A stretch of DNA of 64,000 nt, taken from contig JAEYHZ010000011.1 of assembly GCA_023409265.1 (NCBI GenBank), positions 1 through 64,000 of the forward strand, written 5' to 3'. The stretch comes from Bacillota bacterium. GTDB lineage: Bacteria > Bacillota > Clostridia > Acetivibrionales > DSM-1351. Below the pieces are notes generated by a model, which made no database searches, had not been told where the DNA came from, and was given only the letters and a program-made list of their open reading frames with translations. How positions within the stretch are numbered: position 1 is the stretch's first letter; every line of letters begins with the position of its first letter. Both the position numbers and the translations under genes were made by a program. Positions 63,563 to 64,000 of the stretch are shown one piece after another.

Positions 63563-64000
63563 ATGTACTTTGCAATAATCGGAGATATTAAGAATTCACG
63601 GAAAATAAATGACAGATACCAGGTACAGGAGCAGCTGGGGCAGGTATTAAGGGAAATAAACGAGGAATTTGATAGTGATATAGCAGCAAAGTTTCTGGTA
63701 ACCCTGGGAGATGAGTTTCAAGGCCTTTTGAAATCAGCCCGCCCCATTGTACGGATTGTTGAAAAAATAATGCTGAGAATGTATCCGGTCAAAATCAGAT
63801 TTGGGATAGGATTTGGAGATATCTCTACAAAAATAAACCGTGAAATGGCCATTGGAGCCGATGGAACAGCCTATCATCACGCACGCAAGATGGTAAATGA
63901 GATAAAGAGGTTGGAAAAAGGCCGGATGAGTGATAACACCTCGGTTATGGTAGGGGCAGAAGGTAAAAGGAGCGTTATAGATCTGATAAACAATACCTTT
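63563..64000 (+). CDS. SatD-family protein, 3' end outside the window
   Basis: The first 146 residues are visible and run off the end. They open MYFAIIGDIKNSRKINDR and include FLVTLGDEFQGLLKSA and RFGIGFGDIST, the pattern of SatD proteins, whose partial similarity to nucleotide cyclase-like folds is noted for the family. SatD is often next to SatE-type membrane proteins. ATG 63563 follows GGAGG. The role is not known. Confidence 0.75.
   Translation, partial: MYFAIIGDIKNSRKINDRYQVQEQLGQVLREINEEFDSDIAAKFLVTLGDEFQGLLKSARPIVRIVEKIMLRMYPVKIRFGIGFGDISTKINREMAIGADGTAYHHARKMVNEIKRLEKGRMSDNTSVMVGAEGKRSVIDLINNTF

Noticed and set aside
1..64000. Prophage, integrase, transposase, tRNA or rRNA genes
   Set aside because: None could be found by reading both strands; the only mobile-like signals are the palindromic elements.

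Overview
The window looks like the chromosome of a low-GC, Gram-positive anaerobe of the Clostridia, probably a cellulolytic Ruminiclostridium-type species. The grounds are AT-rich intergenic DNA, strong GGAGG ribosome-binding sites, a T-box riboswitch ahead of ilvB, a Clo7bot-type Cys-rich peptide locus, bare intracellular GH5 and GH95 enzymes, and gram-positive style lipoproteins. The species is an inference. No rRNA, tRNA, CRISPR array, prophage or intact insertion sequence was seen.

Layout. (1) 0.2-7 kb is a dTDP-sugar and glycosyltransferase block: an SMR/EamA-like carrier, rmlB and rmlA on the minus strand, and divergently a GT2, a DegT-type sugar aminotransferase, a PglD/NeuD-type acetyltransferase and a second GT2. 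(2) 7.2-9 kb is a LiaSR/DesKR-type two-component system. (3) 9.1-14.6 kb holds manC, a fucosyltransferase-like gene, an orphan E1 alpha/beta pair (no E2 or E3) and a sugar-nucleotide SDR; I read the E1 pair as a candidate for attaching a two-carbon branch to a sugar. (4) 15.2-27.6 kb is a RiPP locus: ABC exporter, a 68-residue precursor with seven cysteines in 15 residues, a radical SAM/SPASM maturase, a TIGR04066-like protein, an ACP-like protein without the carrier serine, a cytosolic subtilisin-like protease, a solute-binding lipoprotein with two permeases, an HlyD-type adaptor and a MacB/FtsX-like permease. A decayed copy of the 3' end of the lipoprotein gene lies just ahead of the protease gene. 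(5) 27.7-30.9 kb has three tandem fucosyltransferase-like paralogues. (6) 31-38.2 kb has an exported Lys/Thr-rich protein, an APH-type kinase, a DivIVA-like protein, fcl and gmd (GDP-fucose synthesis), and divergently a GH95 fucosidase. (7) 38.4-51.8 kb holds a molybdate-type regulator and orphan modA, an Lrp regulator, GNAT, a broken methyltransferase gene, an ABC-2 exporter, a GH5 enzyme, proS, a TadA-like deaminase, a thioredoxin-like protein and a DODA-type dioxygenase. (8) 51.9-57.1 kb encodes a 1717-residue secreted protein of 18 repeats of about 94 residues. (9) 57.4-63.3 kb is the T-box-controlled ilvB-ilvN-ilvC-leuA branched-chain amino acid block, followed by a partial SatD-family gene running off the end.

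How the genes fit together. manC, gmd and fcl would supply GDP-L-fucose; four proteins with an HxRGxD-like region and a C-terminal FIGNxxSN motif are candidate users, and the GH95 enzyme is a candidate recycler. RmlA and RmlB supply dTDP-4-keto-6-deoxyglucose to the aminotransferase and acetyltransferase. Together these suggest a species-specific surface glycan or glycoprotein containing fucose, an N-acetylated amino-dideoxy sugar and perhaps a branched sugar.

The most unusual non-coding signal is a family of about 105-160 bp palindromic intergenic elements (67-173, 578-734, 7005-7162, 12245-12406 and a short derivative at 61342-61398). They share a core, but their outer arms differ in sequence from copy to copy while each stays self-complementary.
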